Shown here: positions 62,780 through 64,000 of the stretch, one piece after another
How the letters are laid out: each line of letters opens with the position of its first letter
Numbering within the stretch: position 1 is the stretch's first letter
From: Rhodoplanes sp963840055
GTDB lineage: Bacteria; Pseudomonadota; Alphaproteobacteria; Rhizobiales; Xanthobacteraceae
NCBI GenBank assembly: GCA_963840055.1
Contig: CAWIXM010000030.1
Coordinates: 1-64,000, forward strand
Direction: 5' to 3'
DNA length: 64,000 nucleotides
Notes under the pieces: generated by a model
Databases searched by the model: none
Seen by the model: the letters and a program-made list of their open reading frames with translations, nothing else
What the model was told of the DNA's origin: nothing
Translations under genes and position numbers: made by a program

Positions 62780-63511
62780 TCAAGGGGAGGGAACTGGGTC
62801 AGCCGAGAGGGAGACCAGAAACCCGACAAGGTCGTCGGTCACGTGGTCGATATGCGGGGCGTCCTGGCCTTCCAGCTCCCAGCCCTCGCGAAAAACCTCG
62901 CGGGTTCGCTCCGGCACGACCAGCACCGTCGTCATCCCGAGCGCGTAAGGGATTTCGAGATTGCGGGCGAGGTCCTCAAAAATCGCCGCCTTATGCGGAT
63001 CGACATCATGACGGGCGAGGAAGCGTTCATAGGTCTGCGGCAGCGGTTTTGGCTCGAGCTTGCCGGCGACGATGTCGAACACGTCCTCGAAAATCTCGTG
63101 CACGTCCAGCCGGCGCATCACCGCTTCGGCGTGCGGGCGCGTTCCGTTGGTGAGGATGAGCTTGCGGCCGGGCAGTTTCTTAAGCACCGCCGCGAGCGCC
63201 GGATTGGGTTCGATTGGGGTGTGATCAATCTGGTGAACGTAGTCGAGAAAATCATCCGGCTTCATGCCGTGCTCGACCATCAGCCCGCGCAGGGTCGTGC
63301 CGTAGCGTCGGTAATAGTCCTTCTGCACGCGAAAGGCCTCGTCGTGCGTCACGTCGAGGAATTTCACGATATAGTCGCGAATCCGCACATCGACCTGCTG
63401 CCACAGATTGAGGTGATGCGGATAGAGCGTGTTGTCGAGGTCGAACACCCAGGTATCGACCTCGGAAAACCCGCGTCGATCGGCCGATGGACCGGACTCT
63501 GGCAGCGCCAT
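62780..63511 (-). CDS. HAD-family pyrimidine 5'-nucleotidase-like phosphatase
   Basis: 243 residues. HAD motif I VFDLDNTLYPHHLNLW, motif II KLILTNGT and motif IV AIFEDLARNLE. The YPHHLNLWQQ segment and the size fit the SDT1/pyrimidine 5'-nucleotidase group that often neighbours dapD in rhizobia. Hydrolyses nucleotide or similar phosphates. Confidence 0.88.
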   Translation of the reverse strand: MALPESGPSADRRGFSEVDTWVFDLDNTLYPHHLNLWQQVDVRIRDYIVKFLDVTHDEAFRVQKDYYRRYGTTLRGLMVEHGMKPDDFLDYVHQIDHTPIEPNPALAAVLKKLPGRKLILTNGTRPHAEAVMRRLDVHEIFEDVFDIVAGKLEPKPLPQTYERFLARHDVDPHKAAIFEDLARNLEIPYALGMTTVLVVPERTREVFREGWELEGQDAPHIDHVTDDLVGFLVSLSADPVPSP

Positions 63512-63847
63512 TGAAAATATTTCCCTTCGGCGGGCGACCTATTCTGTCCATGCCCGCATCTAGTCCATACCCGTCCATACCCGCATCTATATGCACGCAT
63601 GCAGGGGAGCCGGACGGTCCGGCCGGCGGCACCTGCGCACCCCTTGGAATGGGTATGCAATCCGCCTTGAGCAAGACCAATAGAAATCGACGATTGCGGC
63701 GGACGCGTCGTGCGAGGCGAGGCGGACAGTGTGCCTATGGTGCTTGTTTGACGGCCGCGCGGTTCGTTCTATGCTCGCTGGCGGCGGCGGGCGACACCGG
63801 TAAAGGCATCGCGGGCTTAACCTGAATCGCCACGGGTGAGGTCATTG
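63512..63847. other. Intergenic region with short repeats
   Basis: 336 bp between divergent genes. The segment 63548-63590 contains CATGCCCGCATCTA and CATACCCGCATCTA, a 14-bp near-direct repeat, plus CCATACCCG copies between. No gene or RNA is recognisable. Confidence 0.4.
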
Positions 63848-64000
63848 ATGAAGAGGCCGCTGGATTTCGCGACCATTCTTGGAATGAATCCCCTGTTTTC
63901 GGGGCTTGGCGCGGAGGCGATCGGATCGTTGGCGCGCCTGTGCCAGACGCGCCGGCTGCCGGCCGGCCAGACGCTGTTCGTCAAGGGCGACCCCGGCGAC
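63848..64000 (+). CDS. Crp/Fnr-type cyclic-nucleotide-binding regulator, N-terminal part
   Basis: 51 residues visible: MKRPLDFATILGMNPLFSGL, then ARLCQTRRLPAGQTLFVKGD. This is the start of a cNMP-binding beta-roll domain, cut by the window end. GTGAGG lies 7 nt upstream of the ATG. It might read cyclic nucleotides made by enzymes such as the CHASE2 cyclase. Confidence 0.82.
   Translation, partial: MKRPLDFATILGMNPLFSGLGAEAIGSLARLCQTRRLPAGQTLFVKGDPGD

Overview
The window reads as a chromosomal segment of a GC-rich alphaproteobacterium of the order Hyphomicrobiales (Rhizobiales), probably near Xanthobacteraceae/Nitrobacteraceae. This rests on the tolQ-tolR-tolA-tolB block, the def-fmt-truA / dapE-DUF805-dapD block, several families typical of Bradyrhizobium relatives (ABC1 kinase, DUF6200-like proteins, DUF2235) and intergenic palindromes like those scattered through such genomes. 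Assignment is by recognition of protein sequences, not by database search.

Layout. 1-8.0 kb: a tandem-TPR gene and its small membrane partner, palindromic repeats, then tolB, tolA, tolR and tolQ, all on the minus strand. 8.4-15.7 kb: a membrane-protein gene broken by a stop, a radical SAM enzyme, a 72-residue protein, a patatin-like lipase, and an exported protein followed by a CHASE2 adenylate/guanylate cyclase. 15.9-27.9 kb: a long plus-strand operon (GH13 glucan enzyme, EthD-like protein, isomerase/SnoaL fusion, ankyrin protein, AGE-like enzyme, two DJ-1/PfpI proteins, ThDP enzyme) that carries three separate lesions: a frameshift, an IS30-family insertion and a nonsense codon. 28.2-34.9 kb: chromate transporter, 2H phosphoesterase, an AT-richer SIR2-like gene that may be a defence NADase, a second and damaged IS30 copy, and a DUF2235 protein.

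35.0-50.3 kb is the most interesting part. A 50-bp exact copy of the 3' end of the tRNA-Leu(CAA) gene (50232-50316) lies at 35001-35050 in the same orientation. This is the footprint of an element integrated into the tRNA gene. Just inside the distal end are remnants of a relaxase, a sterol-C24-methyltransferase-like gene and an IS3-family transposase. The interior carries a prenyl diphosphate synthase, a 3-beta-HSD/epimerase-like reductase, a geranylgeranyl-reductase-like flavoprotein, a squalene-epoxidase-like flavoprotein, a cyclase with the oxidosqualene-cyclase motif (DCTA rather than the hopene-cyclase DxDD) and an RND transporter. The simplest reading is a horizontally acquired, partly decayed bacterial sterol (or related triterpenoid) island. 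No integrase is left in it.

50.5-64 kb: ordinary chromosome again: CoA-binding protein, amino-sugar catabolism (SIS-domain deaminase and nagA), a TetR regulator with a divergent SpoIIAA-like/flavoprotein pair, AmpG-like permease, def, fmt, truA, dapE, DUF805, dapD, a HAD phosphatase and the start of a Crp/Fnr regulator.

Caution on sequence quality: besides three in-frame stops (all explainable as C-to-T changes), single-base frameshifts hit GH13, the second IS30 transposase, the CoA-binding gene, the TetR gene and dapE (twice). dapE is normally essential, so some frameshifts may be sequencing errors. The clustered lesions of the 16-28 kb operon, including an IS insertion, look like genuine decay.
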